Part shown: one piece after another, positions 9,573 to 21,249 of the stretch
Layout of the letters: each line of letters begins with the position of its first letter
How positions within the stretch are numbered: the stretch's first letter is position 1
From: Thalassia testudinum
Taxonomy: Eukaryota; Streptophyta; Magnoliopsida; Alismatales; Hydrocharitaceae
DNA: 64,000 bases
Assembly (NCBI GenBank): GCA_037157565.1
Contig: JAZHRO010000050.1
Coordinates: 42,852,001-42,916,000 of the forward strand
Reading direction: 5' to 3'
The notes under the pieces: generated by a model
What the model was told of the DNA's origin: nothing
The model's database searches: none
Seen by the model: the letters and a program-made list of their open reading frames with translations, nothing else
Translations under genes and position numbers: made by a program

Positions 9573-10952
9573 TGACGTGCTTTTGTGCGTGTGTGTTAAG
9601 GAGTGTCGTTATAGTCGCACTTGCAACGTCGATTTTAAAATAATTAAACGAAGGTGAGTTCGAGTGTTGGTCTCAGGGAGGCGTGAAAATCAAATTTTTA
9701 CTTTACCACTTGTTGTCATGGAAAGTGTGGAGTTTTGCTTGCGAAAGGTGCGGTTTTGAAAAGCGAGAGAGAGAGAGATAGAGAGAGAAGGTTTGGGGTT
9801 AGAAAGCTCTTTGTTTTGATCATGCAACTTGAACAGAAATTAAAATGGCAACTGAACGGAAAATAACTTCATTAAACATGCACTTGTAGTTCATGACTTA
9901 CAACATTAAATACATGCTTCAACAAAAATAATAAAAAGCTTAAAAGAGAGAGAGAGAGAGAAAGAGAGTGTGTGTGGAGAGCGACGAGGCAGCCACGGCG
10001 GTGGAGGAGGCTCCGTCGGCGGCTCGTCGTCTCCGGCGATTACAAGAGTGCCTAAGGCTAGCTAAGAGAGGGGTGGAGTAGTTGCAAGGAGTGAATGCCT
10101 TGAATTATGGTTGGAGGGGGTTTAAATAGAGTTAAGGGCTTCCTAAAAGAAGAAGGGGCTTTAGCGACATCCAGAGCGTCGCTAAAATCGCTTCCAAAAG
10201 TGTCGATGAAGCCCTCTCGCCGCCGATCAGCCGCCCACCTCGTTCCTTCTCCTCGCGCGATCCGCAGCCGCTGAACGAGAGCCGTCCGATCGAAGATCGG
10301 ACGGCTGAGAGCCTTCCTCGCCTTCGCTGGGATCGCACCTCGGGCGCGCATGTGCGCGCGCATCTCCGCCCTACGTGCGCGCGTGCGTGGACACTCATGA
10401 GCTACGGTCGCGCCGCATGGCAAGATCCTGGCCACCCACTGTTGATCGGGTGGCCCAATTTCTCCGCGCCCGTCGCCCGTCTTCAATTTCCACCCCGCAC
10501 GGATCGAACGCGCGTCGCGTGGGTGCGGGCGTGCGCGCTAACCGTTGCGCCACGCTCGCGCTTTGTCGTGGCGACCACGAGCGGACGCGCGGATCTCGGC
10601 TAGCTGAAGGCGCAGCGAGCGCGGGGGCGAGGCTGACGTGGCTCAATCTGAGTCGTTGATCTCCAGATCAACGGTCAGAACTTCTTGGGCCCATTGTAGG
10701 AGCTCCGGATGTCGGATTTGGCCGATCTTGAGTCCGTTGGACTCCGTTCGTCGTTCTGAATCCATCCGTGCAGTGCGATTGCTCATCTAAGGCCTGCTTT
10801 GACAAATGCTTACACAAATGGCCATTAATACAGTTTATAAGCAATCTTGGTACATGATGCATGCAATGCTCCTATTCTACTTATGTTGTGCCTTTTATTC
10901 TAAAGATGGGCCATATTCAATATAATTATCACCCCCTTGTGTAGTGTTATCA
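9573..10952 (-). repeat. A1 5-prime LTR
   Basis: This 1380-bp repeat starts TGACGTG and ends TTATCA in plus-strand reading and matches 1-1385. It holds the promoter for A1. It carries (GA)n runs, a 12-bp stem with a GAA loop near 10283-10309 and the TTTAGCGAC hairpin near 10160-10188. The right flank (10953 on) belongs to a family F LTR, so A1 inserted into F3. Confidence 0.93.
10121..10130 (-). promoter_or_regulatory. TATA-like box of the A1 5-prime LTR
   Basis: The minus strand reads TCTATTTAAA, preceded in element orientation by the TTTAGCGAC hairpin. The same arrangement is kept in the other LTR at 518-530. Assigned by position and sequence only. Confidence 0.5.
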
Positions 10953-11962
10953 AACGCATGTGCAGCTAAATCAAGCCGTTGGATCAAAGATGAGTGGCGG
11001 CAAGAGCGGCCATGTGGGGCACCCAAAGCATGCAAACCGTGCACACACTATCCGACGCTTGATCGCACACGCGATCTGATACAGGCGAGCGAAGAGGCAC
11101 TGGCGCTAACGACTTTAAGTCGTCCAATCTTGAGAACAGATGGCTGAGAATCAAAGAACGTGGTTAAGCGTTGGGCGCAAGGAGGTGAGGGGGCGTGCGC
11201 ACTTTAGCCACAATCGAGCTTTAGTGACGAATAAATCCGTTACTAAAGACCCCTAATTTATTATTTTGAACTTGAAATGACCTTTTTTCCCCCAACCTCT
11301 ACATCTATAAAAGGACCTACGTCCTCCACTTCTTCATCCCTTCCTCTCTTCTCTCACCCCCTCCAAAGCTTTAAGAGCTTGTCCCAAACCCGGGATGCTC
11401 CATTAAAGTTAAAATTATAATTTTTCCACCTCATCCCCTTCATGGAGCATTCCACGGTGGTCCTCTCACCACCATTCGAGAAGCAAATCCTGTTGCGACG
11501 TCGTCCTGCCCCATTCTCCATCGTCCTCTTCGTTCTCCTTTGTCCCGCATCTCACCACCTTTGTCCGGGTGCTCTATCGTTGCGGCTCATCCTCCAAGTA
11601 GCCATCGAGGAAGATAACTTCTCTCTACCTTCTCTTTTACCTCTTTCTAATGTAGATTTCCTACTTTCTAGTGAAGTGAGTAGTTGTAATTGTCATGAAC
11701 ATCAGCTTGTGGTAAGGAAATTCATGTTTATTCTATCTCTATTTTCTCTTTATTTGTAATATTCTCTCTCTTTCGTCTATTATTTATTCTTTAAGTCGAT
11801 AGCTAGTTTAGATTCAATTCGACCAGCTAATCTACTTTGTGATAAATAAAAACAAACATGATTTCTAATCAAACATCCGCCTCCCTGTGTTTGACCTGGA
11901 ATTCTTTCGAGTTTCGGTAAATTTATCTGTTGACGGATTTCTTCGCAAATCATACTACATCA
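10953..11962 (+). repeat. F3: family F LTR fragment, host of A1
   Basis: By eye this matches the downstream part of the F2 LTRs: the TTTAGTGACG hairpin (near 11219-11250), the TATAAAA box at 11306-11312, the conserved AGCTTGTCCC and CCCGGGATGCT segment near 11370-11400, and the end region with CGCCTCCCTG. The upstream part lies left of A1, outside the window. The right end at CATCA (11962) is estimated. Confidence 0.75.
11306..11312 (+). promoter_or_regulatory. TATA box of F3 LTR
   Basis: TATAAAA followed by GGACC. The same box and downstream context occur in F1 (30719) and F2 (41404, 47425). Confidence 0.6.
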
Positions 11963-12221
11963 ACTAATTTTCAAAACTCAATCCTATTTGCATATGTTTT
12001 CTGCCTCAACAATATGTATAATGGAGAATAAGACAAACAGAAATAGAAAACCCACCTTCTTCCTAAGAATACCTGTAGAGATATCCCTGAAAGAAGACAA
12101 AAACAATAACAAAAATAAAAACTAGTTAGAAAAGAATTGTTTACAAACTAATAATGATAAAACAAAATGATAATGGCGAATATATTTTACAGTTACCTCC
12201 CCGGCAACGGCACCACTAAAA
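11963..12221 (-). mobile_element. G1: leader fragment with primer-binding site
   Basis: The PBS complement CCCCGGCAACGGCACCA lies at 12199-12215, one change from the A1 site, and a putative LTR starts 6 bp further at 12222. The roughly 240 bp to its left would be the leader of a minus-strand element. The rest of that interior is absent, cut by the F3 LTR. Confidence 0.6.
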
Positions 12222-14355
12222 TGATATAAAATTTCTCAACACAGTTAATTAAAATTAAAAGTCTTAATTAATCACGTAAGAAATGACTTATGTTAACTCG
12301 AATCATTGTCATTTTGGTAGTATAGGGTCAAGTTAACCTAACATTTAGATTTAAGTTCTTTTAACTGGTTGAGTCCAGGTCATTCACTGGGAGGCTTATT
12401 TGTAATTTTAATTCACCACTTTTATTAATTAATATTAATGTATAATTAATTACTAATTACAACATATGTTAAGCACATAAATATTTGCACAAAAGAATAG
12501 ACAATTAAATCATGCAATTATTCCACTATAGAAGAGAAATGTACATAAATGATTTTACAATAAAATCTAAGTAGAAGAATGTTTATTAAAATTTAGACAA
12601 AATTACAAGACATAAAAAAATGTTTACATGAATAGCAAAATGGCTTTGTGCAAATGGAAACTAAGTATTAAAACATGCCTTTCTCTCAACCTTCTTCACC
12701 AACAGTCATTTGCTCAGAAGATTAGATGACTTAAAAATAACATTTAGACCTTTATTCTTTATTTTCAATTTAACTCTTCTCTCTTTATTCTCTTTAAGCT
12801 CTCTTTAACTTCGTTCCTTCTCTCTTCACCACACTGCATTCTTATTCCCTTAGGTTCATCTCTGCCTCTCTATCTTCTCTTTTTCTTTGCACTTTACTTA
12901 GCCTTTTTATCACTTCATCCCCTTTCTCTTTCACTGTGCATGAACCCACGCATAGCCACTCTATCAAAAATTTGTTAGTGGACAGCCTAGACCTTTCGAG
13001 GATACACAGCTCCCACATTGGGGTGGGACCAGACCCTACTCACTTGGGTCTAGTTCTTATTTGGTATATCTTTATCGATTTATCCGACCATGCACAGTCT
13101 TAGACCCATTTAGGCCCACATACACTCGCTCACCCGCCCGAGCACACACACAGGCACACACCTGCGCGCACACACAAATGCACATGCATGCACACGCTCT
13201 CATATGTTCAGATAAGCTGTGCCCTACACTGACGACCGAACAGCCGTAAACATGATTTCGTAATATACCAAGGCACTACTCCACTTGTTCCAGATGTGAG
13301 ACTATACTCACCGCTCCTCCTCCACGCAATGTTGTGTCAAGGCAGATCTTCAAGTGAAGATTCCGATCAATTGGCTAGACCAAATCGAGCGTATAATAGC
13401 TCGATCGAAAGCTGTTAACTTCAGCTACTTGATTTAATCATCAATTTGATGATTGGGCCATGATTAGTCCACTGATTGAGACCTGAACATGGCATATTCG
13501 CCATGTTCCAAAGGAAGAGTTCTAGGTCTTTTGACCTGTAAAATGTTAAACTAAGGCTTGGTTGAGTTGTAGAGATACTTCAGTAAAACATTTCGCATGG
13601 ATTAGATAAGGAATGTGAGCCTGCACATCTTTGGAGAGCTTCAGAAGCTCTAGAAGCTTCAAAGCTTCAGACTGAATATCAGAACTCAAAATTTAGGGTT
13701 AAATCATATCAAGGGATAGACTAAGTCATCAAGAATCGATCTAAACTAATTTAGTGACCCAAGAGGAAGTAATCTGAGTAATTTTTAGCTCCAAATTTCA
13801 ACATGAGCTCAAGGAACAGTGTTGGGTTCCTTTTAGAACCTAAACTATTCAAAGGATCAAATCCTCCTCAAATTGCAATAAAATCTAATCAAATCAATCT
13901 AAAATGATCCGCATTTAATTCAGGAACTCAAATTAATCACTCAATCAAAAATTCAAACCTTTAATCCTCATATTCAGACCAAGGTTGACCTATAAACCTC
14001 AAAAATTGACTTTTAGATTTAAAGCTCCTCTAATCAAATCAACGCCCTAAATGGGTTTATTTCAGCCTCAGGAAGTAGTACAGCATCTCAGAATGGAGTT
14101 TTGAGCACTCTAGAGGCTGTCTCAAACTTGCCGCCTAGGTTCAAAAGTAGGGTTGGACAGCAGGTTATTACAGAGATTATCAGGCCTATTTAAAGCTTAG
14201 AATAGATTTCTTGGACTCCGCACAAGCTTATAGATCTGTTACCTAACTTAAAACCTCAAGAAGAACTCTCTCGAGAGCTCAAGATCACTTCCTTGTGATC
14301 TAAGGATCAAGAATCACACATGATGGCCCTGTAATTGAGGAACTTGATTCGGTCC
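12222..14355 (-). repeat. G1: putative LTR, truncated at 14355
   Basis: It starts TGATATAAAATTTC right after the primer site and runs to the D1 insertion point. No second copy is in the window, so the LTR call rests on the PBS alone. Inside are AT-rich sequence, a pyrimidine-rich stretch (12770-12930), a CA-rich low-complexity run with CACACACA (13140-13200), and sequence from 13300 to 14355 in which I see no gene. The true end of the LTR is uncertain. Confidence 0.45.
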
Positions 14356-14579
14356 TGATAAATGCCAGTTTATCATCATTCTTATGCACTAAAATAAACC
14401 TAGCTCTTAGGATTTTAATCTGCAAACAGGTTTTTGGGCTGTATTTAGGCATTCACTAGGTTAGGCATGCATTGCATTTTCTTTTGTCATTTTAATGTGT
14501 TTTTGTGAGTGTTAGGGACGAACAGATATATAGATCCCTAAAACCCTAGCACTCAAGAAGGCAATTGGTGAAGAAGGAA

Positions 14580-15330
14580 ATCAGACTAGCTGGAACTCAG
14601 CTTGATCCAGCTCACCACAGTTGGAACCTAGCTCACTTCAACTAGGCTTAGCTCATCCCAGCACCATTCAGCTAATCTCAGCTGAATGGCATCTCAAGAG
14701 AGTTCATCTTACTTCACCCTAGCTCAAGTCAACTCAGATCCAGCTCAACTTAGCTGAGTCTAGCTCATCTCAGCTCCCACTAGTCCACAAGGAGCTCTAG
14801 CTAGCTCAGCTGAGTTGACAGGAGTTCACCCCAGCTCAGATCCAGCTACATCCTGCTCCACTCAACTCCAGCCAGCTGAAGAAGAACTCATCCCAACTCA
14901 GGAAGTTCAAGTCCAACTCCCGGGGACCCAGCTTAACTCAAGCTACTTGAGCTAAGCTACCTTAGCTGCCTCAACCAGCTCAATCCTCCCTGGAATCACT
15001 AGACCCAGCTCACCTCAGCTCCATTCAACAGAAGCCAGCTCACTTTAGCTTGGCTTAGTAGCTAGCAAAGAACTAGCAAGCTAAGCCAGCTAGAGTAGCC
15101 CCATGTTGACCTCTTCAGCAACTGCCTGCTCCACTTCGGCTCCAGATTCTTCAGAACCAGCTCCTCCCTCCAAACATTAGCTCCAACACCTCCTCCTCTA
15201 CTCCTCCATTAGCTAAGCTAGCTTAGCTTAGCTACGCTCCAACTTCCTTGGCTTGTACCACCCCAAAAACCCACCTAACAACTCCACCCAACTAGCTCCA
15301 CCTAAGCTCCACATAAGCTAACCTACTTGT
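14580..15330 (+). repeat. AGCT-rich low-complexity tract in D1 LTR
   Basis: Irregular short repeats of CAGCTCA, TAGCTCA and AGCTAGC occur throughout, including palindromes such as CTCAGCTGAG. The same tract lies in the other D1 LTR (25547-26300) and partly in D2 (52965-53197). The units are not in register, unlike a satellite. Confidence 0.75.
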
Positions 15331-15696
15331 CGCCAACCTAGCCTACCCACCACCTCCAAAAGACACTTAAAAGTGGCACCAAAACCACCCTAACTACCCC
15401 TTGTTGGGGCCACTTTTCCCTCCAAAAATTCCCTTCATCTCCACCACACATCTCCCCTTAAACCCATCTCCACCCTCCACATAACCCCTCCTTCTAGAAC
15501 CTTTCTTGGAGCCTCCTAAGACCCCCTTCTAAGAGCTATTTTGGCTCCAACTTCAAGGGGTGTCACCACCCATAACCACCCCCTAGGAGTCCCTTGGGTT
15601 GGCGCCAAATGCCCTTAGCCATAGGATCCCCAACCACCTCCATCCTTCCATCTTAGCCCTCCATTTCAAGAGGCACCTTAACCCCCCATCCTACCC

Positions 15697-15705
15697 TATA
15701 AAAAG
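15697..15705 (+). promoter_or_regulatory. TATA box of D1 5-prime LTR
   Basis: TATAAAAAG follows a C-rich stretch. The other LTR reads TATATAAAG at 26664. Downstream (15735-16055) lies an open frame of about 106 codons without an ATG at its start. Confidence 0.6.
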
Positions 15706-15892
15706 ACCACTACCCACCACCATTCAAAGCATCCTTGGCTAGCAAATTCACTCTCATATTCTACCTAGAATCCCACGCCCAAGAGAGAAGAAGAAGAAGA
15801 AGATTAAGGGGATATTATGTCCCCTTGGTGCCTTCCCCTCTTCCCTTCTCTCTTGTGCCCACGCCAGCCAAAGGAGAAGCCAGGCAAGGAAG

Positions 15893-16020
15893 ATCTTTGG
15901 AGGAGATCTTGAAGGTGGTCCACGCCACCTTGGAGGAGCTTTTGAGGGTGGTGCACGCCCACCCCTTGGAGGAGAGCATTGAAGGTGGTAGCACCCACCT
16001 TGGAGGAGCTCTCAAGGAAG
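15893..16020 (+). repeat. Imperfect tandem repeats of 34-36 bp downstream of the D1 TATA box
   Basis: Four units begin (C)TTGGAGGAG, and the first three end in a GGTGGT...CCACC inverted pair. They would encode repeated Leu-Glu-Glu helices if translated. The other LTR has the same units plus a 3-bp insertion close to 26990. Confidence 0.6.
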
Positions 16021-16605
16021 GAGGAGGCCCTCTTTTCAAGCCAAGGGGCAACTAGGCTTGGAGCAAGAAGACTCCCTTCTTCACCAACTTTTGCAAGAGG
16101 ATTTGTGTTTCTTTTATTACTTTTAAATTTTTTTTATTTCTAGTAGAAGCATTCCTCTACTTGTCCTTGAAAAGCACACAAATTTTAGTTAATCAAATTG
16201 CCTTCTTTTTAATTTTCTATTGCAATTGTTACTGTTGTTCTAGCACTTATTCTACTTCCACTCCCTAATTACTCTAGGCCTCCACTTGCCTACAGTGAGC
16301 TTAGGTAGTGGACTTTTTAATCTCTTAAATTTCAGCTTAGCATTTTAGGTGTTAGCACTCTTTCGTCATAATTCGCACTTTGCCTGTATTATTTCAAAAC
16401 ACAAAAAATATATATATTTAAAATACCAAAAAGAAAGTTGAGATGTGTTTTTAGCAAGAGAATTGAATTGCATTTTTTGCCTCCTTGGATGACCCTAGAT
16501 ACTCCCCTATCTAGGATATAAATTTAAAAGCATATGTGAATTCGCGTGTTACAACGACATTAAAGACCCGCTTTTACAAATCACGCAACTTTTCGCATCA
16601 CTTTT

Positions 16606-16622
16606 TGGCATCGTTGCTGAGG
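16606..16622 (+). other. D1 primer-binding site
   Basis: TGGCATCGTTGCTGAGG, 5 bp past the LTR, is a drifted version of the tRNA-Asp complement seen in A1 (four differences over 17 bases). Confidence 0.75.
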
Positions 16623-18296
16623 AGGCACGACTTTGCTTATTCTTTCTTCTCTTGCTTGAAGTGGATCTCATCCCCTTCTCTTTCTTCTCTTTTGTGTGTA
16701 CAGGAACTATTGCAGGAAAAACACAAGAATCTGGAAGCAAGAGCTCAAAGTTCCTTTTCTTCCCATGAAATTCAGGTTGGTTCCCCATTTCTTGTCACAT
16801 TTAGGCTAAAAGACTACCAACAAAAATACTAAACTTGGCTTTCAGGACCCTAAACACTTTAATTAAGTGGAGTGGTGCCCATATAAAATCCATTGTTTGC
16901 TTGAATGTTTCTTTAACACCACTCCATTGCAAGTATTGGTGTTCTATTTTTCAGGTCCAGACTTCTATCTGGACTTGAAAAATCGATTCCTAACTCCACA
17001 GGCCTCCTAAAATAATAAAATTTCATACAGTGATTCCAAATTGAGCTAGGAACATATGTTCAAAATTCATATCAATTGGCTTTGTATTTAATTTTTAAAA
17101 ATTCATGGACTGCAGAGGGGTCACACCCTCTAATCTTCTTATTTTGCTACTGTCAGTGAATTTTTAGAATTTTTATACTCATCCAATTTTTATGGAATTT
17201 AGCTTTCTGGAATCCTTGTGAAATTTTACACATTAGATAAAATCACCAAAATTCTCTGAGGTCGGTGATAATACTAAAAAGTCCAAAATACCCACGGGTA
17301 TCATTTCTGGACTTTGACACCAGTACAATTAAAAAATCAAAACAATTATCAAACAAATTCCTAAAATCTTACAAAAATCTTTTCTGGAATCCTTATTTGA
17401 TTTCACTCAAGGTAGTGGTGTTGGTTGCATTGTTTGGACCACTATCTATTCAGAAAGTCTAAAAATAACTCATTGGTAGTTAAATTTCTGTCTTAAGGAC
17501 AATTGGCTTAGGGTTTCTTTCTTTTTAGAGACTCACATTAAAGGAAATTAACCATCACCAATACAACTTGTTTTTCCTTTGATTGTGGAGTTCAAACTTG
17601 TTTGAAAATTTAAAAAGAAAAATCCTAAAACACATTTAATTAAATCAAATCCTAAAAGATAAAAATACAAGAAATTGTGTGACAACTTGCTTTTTGATTG
17701 GAACCACTTTCCAATTCTTGCACACACACAAAAAAAAAATGGAAATAATAGGGCAACAACCCAATAAACACCCTCCACATTCCGTGTGCACTATAGTATC
17801 CTAGACCTAAGTAAAATCCGTAGCAACTTGACCCCTAAGGCTTCAACAACTTAGGCTTGCTATATAGGTCTTAAGTTTTCTTTAGTTAATACCAATTCTG
17901 TCATCTATATCTGGTGTTTAGGCTGAGGGGCCATGTCAAACGACCAAGAGTGGGTTTGTACAAGCACCTGAGGTTTTCCTTGGGAAACGTTTGGGCCCAA
18001 ACCTCCCCTTAAGCAACTTGGCTAGATTTGTTGACAGAACGGGTATTCACTATTGATTACTTATTTCCTACGTAGACCAAGTCTTAGGTTTATTTTTAGG
18101 GAGTCACACTTAAGTTAGGTCTAGCTTTGGTTGTTTGATTTGTACACTTTCTCTCATCTCTTTCTCTTCTCCTCCCCTCCCGTTCTTCCATTTTATGCAC
18201 GGGCGACGGTCTCAAAATCCGTACCTGGAAGGACCATCTGATTTCACCCCCCGCAGCAGAAAATCATTGTTTTCGTCCCCCTCCTCTTCTAGAAAA
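16623..18296 (+). other. D1 leader between PBS and gag
   Basis: This is 1.67 kb of AT-rich leader. Open frames such as 16536-16832 run across the LTR boundary and have no recognisable domain. I see no gene here. Confidence 0.65.
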
Positions 18297-19797
18297 ATGG
18301 AAAACCCAAGAAGTTGTTAAAAAATTCTGCTTCCACTTTTAACCCATCAGCCGACCCACAAGCTGACTTCACCCTCCCTCACCTCCCTAACTTAGAGCAA
18401 CCAGAAATACCAGCAGGGCCAGGTGGCCCTCCCATTATAACCCAAAATCCAAATCCCTTTGCATTAATGGTCAACCATTTGGTTTGACTACAACAAAATC
18501 AAGAAGATCTAGCTAGGACTATCACGAACCTAGCTAATCAAGGACAAAATCCACCACCCCGCCAACAGCCTGTCATTCCTCTTAAGGATTTCTATGATCC
18601 TTCCAATTATGAGGAAAGACCAAGGGTGGTCATACCACAAGGGGATTTCGAGATCAAACCAGCCATTCTAAACCTTATCAAACATTTTCATGGTCTTCCA
18701 AGAGAGGACCCTTTTTGTCATCTCGAGGAATTAACTGTCCTCGCTCAAACCACTTGTTCCCGCAATGTGCAGGAAGACGTGTGGTTAATGAGACTTTTTC
18801 CTCTCTCTCTTAAAGACAAAGCATCTCATTGGTTTAGAACGGTTGGGTGCCCTATTACCACCTGGCCCCAATTAAAAAGTGCTTTTCTTAAAAAAAAATT
18901 TCCGATCGATCGAACGAATGCGATAAGAAGATCCATAACGACCTTTCAACAGAAAATTAGTGAACCCCTCCACGAAGCCTGGGAAAGATTTCAGGAACTT
19001 CTAAGAAGTTGTCCCCACCATGAAATTCCACAATGGCAGTTAGTGCAGATCTTCTATCATGGATTAGAAGATCAATTGAAATGATTTGTGGATGCCTCAT
19101 GTAGGGGCAATTTTCTTAACAAAGACGCCAAAAGTGCCTATCTCCTCTTTGAAGAAATGAGTGAAAACTCATTTAACATGACTTCAATGGACACTTTTGG
19201 CATATCACAAAACCCCAGACACGGAGTCCATGAAATTGACTCCAAATCCACCTCTGTTCCAGTCACTCAAGATGATCTATATATGTTAGCTCAACGACTG
19301 GACCAGATGCAAATTCACCAAAAGAAAATGGAAGAAAAGCTAAGAAACAAACAAGCTCCACACGCTCACTCTCCACACACTAACCCCCCACACATTCTCC
19401 GAAGAGAAAATCTACACAACATTGATGCCAATCTGCTGGCCAGCAATTTTCGGCTAATTTCCCACAAGACTTGATCGGGAATTTTGATCAAAACATTTTT
19501 GATCCCACCACGGAAAATATTTATGCTCTCCAGGAGCAATTTAGAAACCCCTCCAACACTTCCAATCAAAACTGGAGGACTAACCTGAATCACTCCTAGA
19601 AAAACCCGAATCCGATTCCTTTTCCCAAACAAAACTATTTTGGGAATTATGGGCAACCTATGTATCAACCTGGACCATCCCAGGATGATATTAATAATCA
19701 GGTCATGAAAACTCTGCAAGGAATGCAGACTCAAATGACAGAAGTAACCCGCATGATTACCAACTTGCAACACCAAGTTAAGGTTACTCCTGATCAT
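18297..19797 (+). pseudogene. D1 gag (decayed)
   Basis: An ATG at 18297 fits the gag start by position but is followed by an early stop. The capsid domain is readable from about 18490 to 19474. It shows LKDFYDPSNYEE, FHGLPREDPFCHLEEL, SHWFRTVGCPITTWPQL, FPIDRTNAIRRSITTF and FYHGLEDQL, aligning with A1 gag throughout. A TGA at 19085 interrupts it and the frame ends at 19474. The Asn/Gln/Pro-rich tail continues in another frame to a TGA at 19798. No zinc knuckle is visible. At least one frameshift and several stops make it non-functional. Confidence 0.88.
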
Positions 19798-19827
19798 TGA
19801 CCTATTGGGAATTTACCTTCCCAACCC

Positions 19828-21213
19828 ATGCCCAACTCAAATAATCAAAGGAGCCAATTCCAAGGTGGATATCTCAGTCAACCCATTCAGCCAGCACCTC
19901 AGCATCCGTCGGGTTTCAATAACAGCCAGGCTTCCCGTCCTCATCCTAGAAACAACCAGACTGCAAATGCAGTTACCTTGAGGAATGGGAAAACCACTCA
20001 CAATCCCCTGCCTGTTAAAGAAACCCGCTTTAATGAAACACAGATTAACTCTTCCCCTTCTATTGTTCAGGAAGCAATTCATGCAAAACAAGGAAACCCT
20101 GCCCCATTTCCACAATCCCTCCACTCTTCAAATAAGAAAAAGAAGAAATCCAAGCCCACTGAGAAGGAATTAATGGATTTATTTAGGCAAGTAGAAATTA
20201 ATATCCCTCTCCTAGATGCCATTAAATATATCCTTGCCTATGCAAAATTCCTAAAAGAATTATGTACTCCGAAAAGGCAGCCCAGAAACTTAGGAAAGGT
20301 GATTCTTCCAGAGACAGTCAGCTCAGTTGTGCAGAGCTGACTGCCTCTTAAGAGAAAAGATCCTGGCGCCCCCTAATTCAAGTTATCATTAATGATACCT
20401 CATTTGATCGTGTGTTGTTGGATCTTGGTGCCTCAATTAATCTTATCCCCCACAGTTGTATTTGAGGAATTCAAGATTGGTGAATTGAAGCCTGTTGAGG
20501 TTACTCTCCAATTAGCCGACCGATCTACAATTAAACCAAGGGGAATTGTTCAGGATGTTCTTGTCCGGGTCAAAAATTGTCTATTTGCAGTGGACTTTTT
20601 AGTCCTGGACATAGAGGTACCAGAAGCACTAAAGTTTGCCCCCATTATTCTTGGAAGACCATTCTTAGCCACCGCCTGCGCAAATAATGATTGTGATTCT
20701 GGAAAGATGAACATCATGTGTGGCGATGAATCTGTAACCCTAAACATTTTTCAAGCTTCTAGGCGGTTCCAAGAACCAGATTTCTTTGATGATTCGGATT
20801 TAGAAATAGAAAACATTGTGTAGGAAACTTTGCAGATTTCCCATTTAGGTTCCTGTTTTGCTATCAATATGGGTCCTAAACAATCCACTTTTTCTCACCC
20901 TTCCACCCCAACCACACGTCCAACTAGAATTCCAGCTGACCCGTTCACTCTCACCTCACCACTAACCCACAAAGCAGAAACTCTTTCTGAGCCGGGCCCA
21001 CAATTGGAATTAAAACCTTTGCCCGACTCCCTTAAATATGTCTTCCTAGGTCCTAATCAGACCCTGCCCCTAATTATAAATTCTGGACTTACCAGGGCAC
21101 AAGAGCACAAACTCCTCCAGGTTTCGAGTAAATATCGGAAAGCTATTGGCTGGACCCTTTCTGATCTTAAGGGTATGCATCCGTCCTATTGTACGCATTG
21201 TATATATTTATAG
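19828..21213 (+). pseudogene. D1 protease region (decayed)
   Basis: The first block (19828-20340) has the gag end with NAVTLRNGK and the conserved IPLLDAIKYILAYAKFLK helix. The protease active-site stretch near 20417 encodes the family D-L-G-A-S loop with its Asp kept, unlike A1, but a local frame change disrupts it. The second block (20392-20823) has LADRS and ILGRPFLATA. The third (20830-21213) is the linker ending in LPLIINSGLTRAQE and IGWTLSDLKG. Stops at about 20338, 20821 and 21211 break it. Confidence 0.85.
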
Positions 21214-21249
21214 GACGATTCTCACCCCTCCCGCCAACCACAAAGGCGC

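Larger units (their letters stand above)
1..10952 (-). mobile_element. A1: Athila-like Ty3/gypsy LTR retrotransposon, nearly complete
   Basis: Two long direct repeats (1-1385 and 9573-10952) flank an 8.2-kb interior. The interior encodes gag, protease, RT, RNase H and integrase on the minus strand, in that order, with no chromodomain. The tRNA-Asp type primer site lies beside the right LTR and the polypurine tract beside the left LTR, which fixes the orientation. All coding blocks lie in one frame broken by a few stop codons, so this was one gag-pol frame and is now defective. The left LTR lacks about 31 bp at the window edge (compare 9573-9603). The left flank is outside the window, so the target-site duplication cannot be tested. 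The Athila assignment rests on the integrase C-terminus and the PBS type. Confidence 0.93.
14356..16600 (+). repeat. D1 5-prime LTR
   Basis: This is a 2245-bp repeat. It opens with a hairpin, TGATAAAT/GTTTATCA around GCCA. From about 14580 to 15330 it is packed with irregular repeats of AGCTCA and AGCTAG. A TATA box at 15697 is followed by imperfect 34-36 bp repeats (15893-16020) built on TTGGAGGAG and a GGTGGT...CCACC stem. It ends TTTTCGCATCA. Confidence 0.93.

Noticed and set aside
13140..13200. CA-rich tract considered as a satellite or CRISPR-like array
   Set aside because: It is a short imperfect dinucleotide run without spacers, in plant DNA.
14351..14355. GGTCC/GGTTG as a mutated TSD of D1
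   Set aside because: Only three of five bases agree and the flanks beyond belong to different repeats.
12222..14355. G1 as a complete LTR with both ends in view
   Set aside because: No second copy and no clear CA end before D1. It is kept as a truncated, uncertain LTR.
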